DNA of 21,302 nt from Cardiobacterium sp963553325 (GTDB lineage: Bacteria > Pseudomonadota > Gammaproteobacteria > Cardiobacteriales > Cardiobacteriaceae): assembly GCA_963553325.1 (NCBI GenBank), contig CAUVOF010000029.1, positions 1-21,302 on the forward strand. Reading direction: 5' to 3'. Shown here piece after piece: positions 13,593 through 21,088 of this stretch (the stretch's first letter is position 1; each line of letters begins with the position of its first letter). The notes beneath the pieces are model-generated. The model searched no databases, had not been told where the DNA came from, and saw nothing but the letters and a program-made list of their open reading frames with translations. The translations under genes and the position numbers were made by a program.

Positions 13593-14621
13593 ATGTACCT
13601 TGTTACCAATGCCCTTAGCGAGCGCCTCGGCAGCCTCTATCCCTTCTGGCAAGCACCGCTCCCCTTTGACCTCGTCAATGCCGAAATGTCCGGCCGCATC
13701 AGCGCCCAGGGCGCACACGGCATCATCCGTATCGCCGCGCACGACACTCGCGACAGCCTCGAACTGAAAACTGCCGCCTACCGCAGACACTACGTCGCGC
13801 CGAGCTATTGCTTCGCGCATTGCCTGCCGCAACAGCCGCAGGGCGACAAACCCGACACCTTCGCCGCGGAAATCCTGCAAAACCACTACAACAGCGAGCC
13901 GCTTATCCTGCAACGCGGCGACCATTTCCTTGACCTGCTCGATACCGCCATCGCCGCCGAGCCACGCGCCATTGGCTTTGCCCAGGGACTGCCCGACCGC
14001 GAAACCCTGGCACTCATCCGCGAGCGCGGCATTCTCACCTTCGCTATTGTTGGCAACCTGCTTGAAGCCTTGAGCGCCGACGACTTCGGCATTGACGTCC
14101 TCGTCCTGCAAGGCATGGAAGCGGGCGGCGAGCGTTCCGCCTTCACTAACGACCTGCCGCGCGTTGAGCAGAGCGCGCAGTCACTCTTGCAACAAGTGCG
14201 CGCTTACAGCAAAAAGCCGCTGGTGCTTTGGGGCGACATCAGCAGCGCTGCCGATGTCGTTGCCGCCATTATCAGCGGTGCGCAGGCGGTGATGCTTGAC
14301 CGCCCCTTCCTCGCCTGTAGCGAAAACGACGACCTCTCACCAGAGCAACGCGAGCGCGTTATCCACGGCAGCGAATACCAAAGCAGCATCAGCGACTTAT
14401 ACACCGCCCGCCCGCTGCGCTGCCTGTATCAGCCATTCAGCGACAACGACGAAGAAGTCCGCCAGTTGCTACGCGGACAGGAAGACCTCTTTGCCGCTAC
14501 CTTTGCGCAGCGGCCGGACGAGCGCCCGCTGCCGGTTGCCATCAGCGCCATTGAAGACCCGCGCAATCTGACGCATTTCCTCAACCAGCAGGCGCAGCAT
14601 ATCCGCCAACTGATTGCCTAA
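13593..14621 (+). CDS. Nitronate monooxygenase-like FMN enzyme (divergent)
   Basis: This is a 342-residue protein with the TIM-barrel plan of the 2-nitropropane dioxygenase / nitronate monooxygenase family. It starts with a PFWQAPLPF block (residues 17-25) where the family has a Q-A-P-M motif. The FMN-phosphate strand follows at GIDVLVLQGMEAGGERSAF (166-184), then PLVLWGDISSAADVVAAIISGAQAVMLDRPFLA near 214-246. Known members oxidise alkyl nitronates; some relatives are enoyl-ACP reductases (FabK). The family histidine in the AGGH motif is replaced by Glu180 here, so the classical reaction is doubtful. The N-terminal glycine-rich flavin loop is also altered. Start chosen by protein fit; the Shine-Dalgarno sequence is weak. 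A terminator follows the stop closely. Confidence 0.72.
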   Translation: MYLVTNALSERLGSLYPFWQAPLPFDLVNAEMSGRISAQGAHGIIRIAAHDTRDSLELKTAAYRRHYVAPSYCFAHCLPQQPQGDKPDTFAAEILQNHYNSEPLILQRGDHFLDLLDTAIAAEPRAIGFAQGLPDRETLALIRERGILTFAIVGNLLEALSADDFGIDVLVLQGMEAGGERSAFTNDLPRVEQSAQSLLQQVRAYSKKPLVLWGDISSAADVVAAIISGAQAVMLDRPFLACSENDDLSPEQRERVIHGSEYQSSISDLYTARPLRCLYQPFSDNDEEVRQLLRGQEDLFAATFAQRPDERPLPVAISAIEDPRNLTHFLNQQAQHIRQLIA

Positions 14622-14625
14622 ACGC

Positions 14626-14653
14626 AAAAAACCGGCTCATCGCCGGTTTTTTT
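14626..14653. terminator. Bidirectional intrinsic terminator
   Basis: The stem AAAAAACCGGC / GCCGGTTTTTT has a five-base loop TCATC. It lies between the nitronate-monooxygenase-like gene and the convergent toxin gene and can serve both. Confidence 0.88.
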
Positions 14654-14669
14654 ATGGGCAGGATGCGGT

Positions 14670-15098
14670 TTATACAGATTCCGAAAACGGATTGAGCAGC
14701 GGCACTTGCAACGCTAAAAAATCGCGGGTGTTGCGCGTAACCAGGGTGAGGTTGTGGCGGATGGCGCAGGCGGCGATGAGCGCGTCGTTGTAGGGGCGAC
14801 GGTCGGGGATATGCAGGCGGGCGCAGATGCGGGCGGTGTGGCTGTCAACCGGCAAGATGCGCGGCTCGAAGGTAGGGATTACGGTTTCGCTTAGCCATTT
14901 TTCCAGGCGCAAAAACTGCGCTTCGTCGCCACGGTGCTGCACGCGCAAAATGCCCTGCTCGATTTCCAGCAGGGTGATGACGCTTAAATAGCAGCGCTCC
15001 AAGTCGATGGAATTAAACCATGCGACAAACGGCGGCGGCGTTTTTGGGTCGTGAATCTTCCGTATTTCCGAGAGGATGTTGGTATCAAGCAGATACAT
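14670..15098 (-). CDS. PIN-domain toxin (VapC/FitB-like)
   Basis: This is a 142-residue PIN-domain ribonuclease, the toxin of a type II toxin-antitoxin pair. The acidic active-site residues are all present: D5 (MYLLDTNILSE), E45 (ITLLEIEQG), D105 (RPYNDALIAA) and D126 (TRNTRDF). The C-terminal LLNPF and the first strand LLDTNILSEIRK fit the VapC/FitB branch. Such toxins cut specific RNAs, often tRNA or rRNA, when the antitoxin is lost. The target is unknown. The start at 15098 overlaps the antitoxin stop (ATGA), with AGGTGG upstream; the longer frame to 15131 overlaps the antitoxin further and is rejected. All catalytic residues are intact, so it should be active. Confidence 0.9.
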   Translation of the reverse strand: MYLLDTNILSEIRKIHDPKTPPPFVAWFNSIDLERCYLSVITLLEIEQGILRVQHRGDEAQFLRLEKWLSETVIPTFEPRILPVDSHTARICARLHIPDRRPYNDALIAACAIRHNLTLVTRNTRDFLALQVPLLNPFSESV

Positions 15099-15352
15099 CA
15101 GAAATCCACCTCGCGCTGAACAATGGGGCAACGGGGGAATTCGACCTCGCCGACAATTTCCAGGTCTTCTTTGCTCATGCCAAGCCGTTCGGCATTGCTT
15201 TGCGGATGTTTGCTTAGCGCTTTATACGCCGCATAGTTCATCAGGACATAGGCGGGTTCGCCGCGGTCGGTGATGCAGACGGGGGCGGTGTCGCTCATGT
15301 TTTTTGCCTTGGCGACGTTTTGGTTAAATTCGCGGCTGCTGATGGTTTGCAT
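15098..15352 (-). CDS. Phd/YefM-family antitoxin
   Basis: This 84-residue protein is the antitoxin partner of the PIN toxin. The N-terminal DNA-binding half starts MQTISSREFNQNVAKAKNM. Then comes VCITDRGEPAYVLMNYAAYKAL (about residues 25-46), a classic Phd/YefM signature. The C-terminal tail (about 55-84, ending CPIVQREVDF) is the part expected to wrap the toxin active site. The start at 15352 has GGAGAACC before it. The antitoxin-first order and 4-base overlap are typical. Phd antitoxins repress their own promoter together with the toxin; I did not find an obvious palindromic operator upstream. Confidence 0.9.
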   Translation of the reverse strand: MQTISSREFNQNVAKAKNMSDTAPVCITDRGEPAYVLMNYAAYKALSKHPQSNAERLGMSKEDLEIVGEVEFPRCPIVQREVDF

Positions 15353-15454
15353 GGTGGTTCTCCGATTGGCTGTAGCAACGTGCAAGCATTGTAGGCGGTT
15401 TGCGTGGCAACGGCAATTGCGCATCAGCCGCCAAGCCGGCGGATGCAGCGGTCG

Positions 15455-16120
15455 TTATTCCCCAGCGGTGTGGTCGTCGTCTTCGTGTGTGCGTCGTACT
15501 TTGCTGATGCTTTCTGTCTCGCCGTCAATGCGCAGGAGATAGGCTTCGGTGTTGCGTGGGCGCACTTGCTGTTCGAAGGTGCGGAAATGGCTCATGTTGC
15601 CGCCGCTGCGGCCAATGAGCTGCCAGAGCAGCATGCCAATCCACAGGCCGTGGCCGTAGGCGAGGTAGTTGCCAGCGGGCAGGCTGCGGAAGTGGGCGCG
15701 GATGTTGGCGACGCGCTGGGTGAAGCTGGCAAAGCTGTCGCAGTCCGCGCTGTCGCGGTAATCGGCGTCGTCGCGCTGCCAGTAGGCCTCTGCCAAGCGG
15801 TACAGCGCCATGAAGTTTTTGCCGACGATGTTGGCAAAGGCGAGGTAGTTAAATTCGTGCAGGTCGTGCAGTTCTGTCGCCGTCAGTCCGCTTTGTTTGA
15901 GGTAGGGTTGGGCGGTTTGCTGGGTGCGCAGGTAGGGCGAGACGAAGACGCCATCGGACGGCGGTACGTGTGTTTGTAGCCATTGCGCTAGTGCCGCGGC
16001 TTGTGCTTCGCCGTGTGGTGTCAGCGGGATGTCGGCGTTTTGGTATTGCACGGTGCCGCCGTGCGCGGGCAGGGCGTTGCTGGCGCTTTGGGCGTGGCGG
16101 ATGAGGTAGATGTTTTTCAT
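15455..16120 (-). CDS. Histidine phosphatase superfamily protein (phosphoglycerate mutase-like)
   Basis: This is a 221-residue cytosolic phosphatase. The phosphohistidine motif is LIRHAQS (R8, H9). R65 (SPYLRTQQTA), E89 (DLHEFNY) and H157 (AYGHGLW) complete the expected pocket. The family covers phosphoglycerate mutases, broad sugar phosphatases and SixA-type regulators. The long insert between E89 and H157 and the C-terminal SKVRRTHEDDD tail are unlike cofactor-dependent phosphoglycerate mutase, so a phosphatase of unknown substrate is more likely. The Shine-Dalgarno sequence is weak. The ATG lies 19 bases after the end of the M61 peptidase gene, so the two are probably one transcription unit. 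Confidence 0.85.
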   Translation of the reverse strand: MKNIYLIRHAQSASNALPAHGGTVQYQNADIPLTPHGEAQAAALAQWLQTHVPPSDGVFVSPYLRTQQTAQPYLKQSGLTATELHDLHEFNYLAFANIVGKNFMALYRLAEAYWQRDDADYRDSADCDSFASFTQRVANIRAHFRSLPAGNYLAYGHGLWIGMLLWQLIGRSGGNMSHFRTFEQQVRPRNTEAYLLRIDGETESISKVRRTHEDDDHTAGE

Positions 16121-16139
16121 GTTGTTTCGTGCTTGCCGC

Positions 16140-17957
16140 TCATTCGCCGTCGTCCTGGCGGTTCAGCCAGTGCTGGCGGCGGATGCGTACGTTTTTTTTG
16201 GCTTTGGGATTGCTGTAGATGTTGCAGCTGTCTGCCGGGGCGGGATCGAGGGTGAAGGCGATTGCTTCCAAGACGTGGTCGCGGAAGATGTGCAGCAGGG
16301 CGGCGTTGCCGGGGGCGGCGTAGCGCAGGTGGCGCTCCAGCTGACCATCGCTGACGCGGTAGCCATTGACGGCGATGATTTCGTCGTCCATGGCGATGCC
16401 CGCCAGCGCCGCCGGGCTGTTTTCTTGGATGCGGCTGACGAGATAGCGCCCGTCCTGTTTTTTCCAGCGGATGCCGGGGCTGCTTTTGTAGCGCAGGTTG
16501 TCCGGCGCGTCGCTGTGCAGTTCGCCGGGGCTGCTCGCCGGGCGCATTTGGATGGTAAGCCCCAGGTAGGTGGCGACTTCTTCCAGCGGCAGTTCTTCGG
16601 TGCTGTGATTGAGGCGGCGCAGGAAGCCGTGCAACGCCGGTTCGAGGTCTTCGGGCAGGAGGTCGGCGGCGATGTGCAGGAAGCGCGCTTCGTCGATGTC
16701 TTCGCCGTGCTGGTGGTAGTCGTGCCAGAGGCGGTGCATCAGCATCTGCAGGCTGACGCCGTCGTCGCTGTGCGCGCGCAGCCAGGCATCGAGACACCAA
16801 GCGGCAAGCGATCCCTGGGTATAGTAGCTGGTACTGCTGTTCGGCGTGTCTTCGCCACCGTTGTAGAGTTTTGTCCACGCTTCGTAACTGGACTCTGCGA
16901 GGGTTTGGTGGCGGCGGCCGGGGGTCTGGCGGTAGCGGGCGATGTCTTCGGCGAGCAGGCTGAAGTAGGTGCGGACGTTGATAACGCCGCTTCTGACGAG
17001 GAGGAGGTTGTCGAAGTAGGCGGTGTAGCCCTCAAACAGCCACAGCATTTCCGTTGGCTGTTCTTGTTTTAGGTCGTAGTGGCGGTATTCGCGCGGGCGC
17101 ATCGCTTTGATGTTCCAGGTGTGGAAGTATTCGTGCGAAAAGAGACCGAGCAGTTGGACGTAGTGCATGGTGATGGTGTCGCCAGCGGGCAGGCTGTTGC
17201 GCGATGCCATCAGCAGGGTAGATTGGCTGTGTTCGAGGCCACCGTAGAGGTCGTCGCCGAGGTGGAGGAGAAAGGTGTAACGCGACATCGGCGGCAAACC
17301 ACCAAAGAGCAGCACGGCTTCGCGGCAGATGGTTTGCACGTCGCGGCGCAGACGTTCGTGGTCGTAGTCCCAGCTTTTGCCGCTAATGGCGATGTCGTGC
17401 GGCACGCCGCCGGCGGTGAAGGGCAGCACGGTCAGTTCCGCAGCAAAGAGTAGCGGCGTGTCGATGAGGTGGTCGTAGTTGTTGAACCAATAAGCGCCGT
17501 CGGCACCGGTCTGCGCGCCCATGATTTGCCAACCGGCACGGTGGCCGTCAAGCGCCAGCACCAGGCGGTGCGGCAGTTGTTCGTAGCCTTCGATGGCGAT
17601 GCAAGTGGCGCAGGGATTGAGGAAACCGCGTTCGTGGTCAAGGTAGTTGCCGCGCACCGAGATGTCGCGCGCGTAGATGCTGTAGTGAAAGCGCAGTTCG
17701 TGGCAGCCTTCCGGCACTTGCAGCCGCCAGCGTGAGGGGTTGTCGAATTGGTGCGGGATGGGGTTGCCGTCGGCATCTGTTACCACCAGGCGCGAGAGGT
17801 AGCGGGCGAAATCGCGGCGCATATAGCTGCCTGGAATCCAAACCGGCAGGTAAAAGGCAAGCTCGCTGTTGGGCACGACTGGCACACGTTGCACAACGGC
17901 AAAACGGTGGCCGCCAGCGGCGGGGGTAACGTGGTAAGAGACGACGGAAGCTGACAT
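16140..17957 (-). CDS. M61 family metallopeptidase with PDZ domain
   Basis: This 605-residue protein belongs to the M61 (glycyl aminopeptidase) family. The zinc motif HEYFH is at residues 275-279 (H275, E276, H279), followed by TWNIKAMRP. The third zinc ligand is probably E309 in LWLFEGYTAYF. An N-terminal beta-sandwich (about 1-170, with VWIPGSYMRRDFARYLS) precedes the catalytic part. A PDZ domain near residues 490-570 (YLVSRIQENSPAALAGIAMDD, then IIAVNGYRV) ends the protein. M61 enzymes prefer to release N-terminal Gly or Ala; the PDZ domain may control access. There is no signal peptide, so it is probably cytosolic. The start at 17957 has GAGGT before it; the frame to 18104 overlaps clpS and is rejected. 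Confidence 0.9.
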   Translation of the reverse strand: MSASVVSYHVTPAAGGHRFAVVQRVPVVPNSELAFYLPVWIPGSYMRRDFARYLSRLVVTDADGNPIPHQFDNPSRWRLQVPEGCHELRFHYSIYARDISVRGNYLDHERGFLNPCATCIAIEGYEQLPHRLVLALDGHRAGWQIMGAQTGADGAYWFNNYDHLIDTPLLFAAELTVLPFTAGGVPHDIAISGKSWDYDHERLRRDVQTICREAVLLFGGLPPMSRYTFLLHLGDDLYGGLEHSQSTLLMASRNSLPAGDTITMHYVQLLGLFSHEYFHTWNIKAMRPREYRHYDLKQEQPTEMLWLFEGYTAYFDNLLLVRSGVINVRTYFSLLAEDIARYRQTPGRRHQTLAESSYEAWTKLYNGGEDTPNSSTSYYTQGSLAAWCLDAWLRAHSDDGVSLQMLMHRLWHDYHQHGEDIDEARFLHIAADLLPEDLEPALHGFLRRLNHSTEELPLEEVATYLGLTIQMRPASSPGELHSDAPDNLRYKSSPGIRWKKQDGRYLVSRIQENSPAALAGIAMDDEIIAVNGYRVSDGQLERHLRYAAPGNAALLHIFRDHVLEAIAFTLDPAPADSCNIYSNPKAKKNVRIRRQHWLNRQDDGE

Positions 17958-18066
17958 AATGACCTCGATGCAGATAATTACCGCTATCTTACCATTCACG
18001 TTGTCGCCCCTCTTGAAAAAAGCCGTAGCGACGCCATTTTTGCGCCTGTAACCAAAAGACATTGTC
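17958..18066. promoter_or_regulatory. Divergent region between the M61 peptidase and clpS
   Basis: This 109-base gap must hold promoters for both directions. TATCTT at 17985-17990 and a TTGAAA-like box at 18014 point toward clpS, but no pair is correctly spaced. I could not define a confident promoter. Confidence 0.3.
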
Positions 18067-18381
18067 ATGAGTACGCAACACGATTTTGATGCCGATACCG
18101 ACACCCTTGCCGCCGACCCCGAACTGGAAGAGCCACGCCAGTATGAAGTCGTCCTAATAAACGACGACTACACCACGATGGATTTCGTCATAGACGTCCT
18201 GATGCGCTTCTTTAATAAAGACTATCTGGAAGCGGAAGACATCATGTACCAAGTACACGAGCAGGGCAGCGGCGTCTGCGGCATCTATCCCTTTGACATC
18301 GCCGAAAGCAAAGTCCAGCAAGTTACCGAATACGCGCGCAGCAACGACCATCCGCTGCTCTGCGTGCTGCAACCGCATTAA
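18067..18381 (+). CDS. clpS: ClpS adaptor for N-end-rule substrates
   Basis: This 104-residue adaptor binds proteins with N-terminal Leu, Phe, Tyr or Trp and hands them to ClpAP. The flexible acidic N-terminal tail (residues 1-24) is followed by the folded core starting YEVVLINDDYTTMDFVIDVL. The binding pocket is intact: N32, D33 and D34 for the amino group, M38 as the gate and H64 in VHEQGSG. VCGIYPFDIAESKVQQV and HPLLCVLQP complete the family pattern. The gene ends 13 bases before clpA, the usual arrangement, so both are co-transcribed. Confidence 0.96.
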   Translation: MSTQHDFDADTDTLAADPELEEPRQYEVVLINDDYTTMDFVIDVLMRFFNKDYLEAEDIMYQVHEQGSGVCGIYPFDIAESKVQQVTEYARSNDHPLLCVLQPH

Positions 18382-18394
18382 CCGAGGAAAAACC

Positions 18395-20677
18395 ATGCTC
18401 TCAACCGCCCTGGAACAAGCCATCGACCGCGCCTACCACAGCGCGCAAGGCGCCAACCACGAATTTCTCACCCTCGAACACCTGCTGCTCGCCCTCTTGG
18501 AAGACCGCAGCGTTACCGACGCCCTGCACAGCTTTGGCGCCGACCTTGCCGAACTGCGCGAACAACTCAACCGCTACCTGAGCGAACACTGTCCGCAATT
18601 CCCCGCCGGGCAAAGCGACCGCGCCACCCAGCCAACTACCGCCTTCCAGCGCATGATTCAGCGCGCGGTGCTGCACGCCCGCAACTCTGGCAAAAAAGAA
18701 GTGAGCTGCCTCAATGCGCTGGTTGCCATCATCAGCGAGCGCGACAGCTACGCCGCCTACTTCCTGCACCAACAAGAAATCCAGCGCCTTGACCTCGTCA
18801 ATTACATCTCGCATGGCACCGCGCAGACCGCCAAAGAAAGCGAAGGCGCGCCGGATGACGAAGACGGCCGCCAGGCACCGCGTCGCTCCGCCCTGAAAGA
18901 ATTTGCGGTAAACCTCAACCAGCGTGCCAGCGAAGGGCGCATTGACCCGCTAATTGGCCGTAGCGCCGAAATCGAGCGCACCATCCAAACCCTCTGCCGT
19001 CGCCGCAAAAACAACCCCATCCTCGTCGGCGAAGCGGGCGTCGGCAAAACCGCCATCGCCGAAGGTCTTGCCAAAGCCATCGTCGAAGGCAACGTGCCGT
19101 CCATCCTCGCAAACGCCACCATCTACAGCCTGGACGTCGGCGCCTTGCTCGCCGGCACCAAATACCGCGGCGACTTTGAAAACCGCATCAAGGCGCTGCT
19201 GAAAGAACTGCAAAGCATCCCCGACGCCGTCCTCTTTATCGACGAAATCCACACCATCATCGGCGCAGGTTCAGCAGGCAGCAACAGCATGGACGCTTCC
19301 AACCTCATCAAACCGGCGCTTGCCAACGGCGAACTGCGCTGCATTGGCGCGACCACCGACAAAGAATATCGGCAAATCTTTGAAAAAGACCACGCCCTCG
19401 CCCGCCGCTTCCAAAGAGTTGAAGTGAGCGAACCGGCGATTGACGATGCCATCGCCATCCTGCAAGGCCTCGTGCCGCGCTACGAAGCCTTCCATCAGAC
19501 GCGCTACAGCGCCGAAGCGGTTGAAGCGGCGGTGCGTCTCTCCGACCGCTACATCAACGACCGCCGCCTGCCGGACAAAGCGATTGACCTCATCGACGAA
19601 GCCGGTGCGCGTCTGCACCTTCTGCCCGAAGCAGAACGCGGCGACATCATCGACGCGCTGATGATTGAAAAACTCGTCGCCAGCGTCGCCCGCATCCCGG
19701 AAAAAAGCGTCAATCAGGACGACCGCAACCAACTGAAAACCCTAGAGCGCGACCTGAAAACCGTCGTCTTCGGCCAAGACGAAGCCATCGAACACCTCGC
19801 CAACGCCATCAAATTAAGCCGCGCCGGCTTGCGCGATGCAGAAAAACCCGTCGGCAGCTTCCTCTTCACCGGGCCGACCGGCGTCGGCAAAACCGAAGTC
19901 TGCCGCCAACTCGCGCACGTCTTGGGCATCAAACTGCTGCGCTTTGACATGAGCGAATACATGGAAGCGCACACCATCAGCCGCCTCATTGGCTCACCGC
20001 CCGGCTACGTCGGCCACGAACAAGGCGGACTGCTCACCGAACAAATCCAGAAAAACCCGCACGCCGTGCTGCTACTGGACGAAGTCGAAAAAGCACACCC
20101 AGACATCATGAACCTGCTGCTGCAAATCATGGACCACGGCATCGTTACCGACAGCAACGGTCGCGAAATCAACTGCCGCAACCTCATCATCATCCTCACC
20201 AGCAACGTCGGCGCCTTTGAAATGGAAAAAAACCGCATTGGTTTTGCCGCTGCCAACAGCAAAGAAAGCAGCGACGCGCAGGCAGAAGCCGCCATCAAGC
20301 GCCATTTCACCCCGGAATTCAGAAACCGCCTGGACGCCATCATCCGCTTCGCCCCGCTTGGCGCGGATTCCATTGGCCACGTCATCGACAAATTCATCAT
20401 CGAACTCGAACAACAGCTCGAAGACAAACACATCAGCATCAGCCTTGATGACGCGACAAAAGCATGGCTCGCTAAACACGGCTACGACCCGAAAATGGGG
20501 GCGCGGCCAATGGCACGCCTCATCCAAAAACACATCAAACAGCCGCTTGCCGAACAAATGCTCTTCGGCGAACTGGCAGAACACGGCGGACACGTACAAA
20601 TCACCATCCGCGACGACGAACCGGCGCTCAACATCAGCGCCAAGACAGCGCCGCAAGAAGCCCTGCCGGAGCACTAA
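18395..20677 (+). CDS. clpA: ClpA, ATP-dependent unfoldase of the ClpAP protease
   Basis: This 760-residue AAA+ protein unfolds substrates and feeds them to ClpP. The N-domain (about 1-140) carries two Clp_N repeats and is the ClpS docking site. The first AAA+ module has Walker A GEAGVGKT (212-219) and Walker B VLFIDE (279-284). The second has Walker A GPTGVGKT (about 492-499) and Walker B VLLLDE (about 557-562). The ClpP-binding IGF tripeptide is at about 615-617 (KNRIGFAAANS). The C-terminal D2-small domain follows, with GYDPKMGARPMARLIQKHIKQPLAEQMLFGEL. No ClpB-type middle coiled coil is present, so it is ClpA rather than ClpB. The start at 18395 has GAGGAAA before it. clpP is not in the window. 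Confidence 0.97.
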   Translation: MLSTALEQAIDRAYHSAQGANHEFLTLEHLLLALLEDRSVTDALHSFGADLAELREQLNRYLSEHCPQFPAGQSDRATQPTTAFQRMIQRAVLHARNSGKKEVSCLNALVAIISERDSYAAYFLHQQEIQRLDLVNYISHGTAQTAKESEGAPDDEDGRQAPRRSALKEFAVNLNQRASEGRIDPLIGRSAEIERTIQTLCRRRKNNPILVGEAGVGKTAIAEGLAKAIVEGNVPSILANATIYSLDVGALLAGTKYRGDFENRIKALLKELQSIPDAVLFIDEIHTIIGAGSAGSNSMDASNLIKPALANGELRCIGATTDKEYRQIFEKDHALARRFQRVEVSEPAIDDAIAILQGLVPRYEAFHQTRYSAEAVEAAVRLSDRYINDRRLPDKAIDLIDEAGARLHLLPEAERGDIIDALMIEKLVASVARIPEKSVNQDDRNQLKTLERDLKTVVFGQDEAIEHLANAIKLSRAGLRDAEKPVGSFLFTGPTGVGKTEVCRQLAHVLGIKLLRFDMSEYMEAHTISRLIGSPPGYVGHEQGGLLTEQIQKNPHAVLLLDEVEKAHPDIMNLLLQIMDHGIVTDSNGREINCRNLIIILTSNVGAFEMEKNRIGFAAANSKESSDAQAEAAIKRHFTPEFRNRLDAIIRFAPLGADSIGHVIDKFIIELEQQLEDKHISISLDDATKAWLAKHGYDPKMGARPMARLIQKHIKQPLAEQMLFGELAEHGGHVQITIRDDEPALNISAKTAPQEALPEH

Positions 20678-20682
20678 AAGAA

Positions 20683-20705
20683 AACCCCGCCTCGGCGGGG
20701 TTCTT
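20683..20705 (+). terminator. Intrinsic terminator after clpA
   Basis: The stem AACCCCGC / GCGGGGTT has a CTCG loop, followed by CTTAATAT. It starts 6 bases after the clpA stop. The T run is interrupted, so read-through to the next small gene is possible. Confidence 0.75.
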
Positions 20706-20725
20706 AATATAGGGATAAACAACAG

Positions 20726-20932
20726 ATGAAAACCTGGTGGCCTTTCATGCTCGCTGGCGCAGTAACCGCCAGCCTGCTGACCCTGCACAAACTCGGCTGG
20801 TACAAGACGGCTTGGGTGCTGACCATCCTCATTATCCTCTTTCCCTTGCTTCACTTTCTGTTTGCCATCGCCTGGCTGGAATGCTTTCCGCAGGAGGAAG
20901 ACAAAAGAGACAACGAACCGCCCACGAACTAA
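20726..20932 (+). CDS. Small inner-membrane protein, 68 residues
   Basis: I do not recognise this protein. It has two likely membrane helices, about residues 4-22 (WWPFMLAGAVTASLLTLHK) and 27-50 (TAWVLTILIILFPLLHFLF, AIAWL), joined by a short loop (LGWYKT). A short charged tail rich in Glu, Asp and Pro follows. The size and plan fit many small accessory membrane proteins. AGGGAT about 14 bases before the ATG may serve as a weak ribosome-binding site. It lies 48 bases after clpA, beyond the hairpin, and may be reached by read-through. No partner gene is visible before the insertion sequence. Confidence 0.6.
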   Translation: MKTWWPFMLAGAVTASLLTLHKLGWYKTAWVLTILIILFPLLHFLFAIAWLECFPQEEDKRDNEPPTN

Positions 20933-20943
20933 CAGTCAATTTA

Positions 20944-20974
20944 TACATACACGAACCCCGCTACACTGTATGTA
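20944..20974. repeat. 31-bp dispersed repeat, copy 2
   Basis: This is the inverted copy of 5600-5630, matching at 29 of 31 positions, with TACATAC / GTATGTA ends. It lies 11 bases after the stop of the small membrane protein gene. Confidence 0.75.
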
Positions 20975-21059
20975 AAACGGCATCTACGACCATAGGAAGC
21001 GCCTCGGCGCACCGTTCGCGCCAGCAGCAAGCGCGTTTCCCTTGCCGTAAGCGCCGCTA

Positions 21060-21065
21060 TATAAT
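21060..21065 (+). promoter_or_regulatory. Candidate -10 box facing the insertion sequence
   Basis: TATAAT is followed by GCCGCGCCC, the same GC-rich discriminator type as at the sRNA promoter. No strong -35 box lies at standard distance (TTTCCC at 18 bases is the best). Whatever gene it served is cut off by the insertion sequence 24 bases later. Confidence 0.35.
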
Positions 21066-21088
21066 GCCGCGCCCTTACTAACAGACTA

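Noticed and set aside
15421..15446. A hairpin-like sequence (GCATC to GATGC with inner CCGCC / GGCGG) after the histidine phosphatase gene
   Set aside because: The stem has mismatches and there is no T run on the minus strand, so I could not call it a terminator.
16110..17072. A 320-codon plus-strand open frame
   Set aside because: It is antisense to the M61 peptidase gene, including its PDZ and catalytic regions, with a Val/Ala/Gly-rich composition typical of shadow frames.
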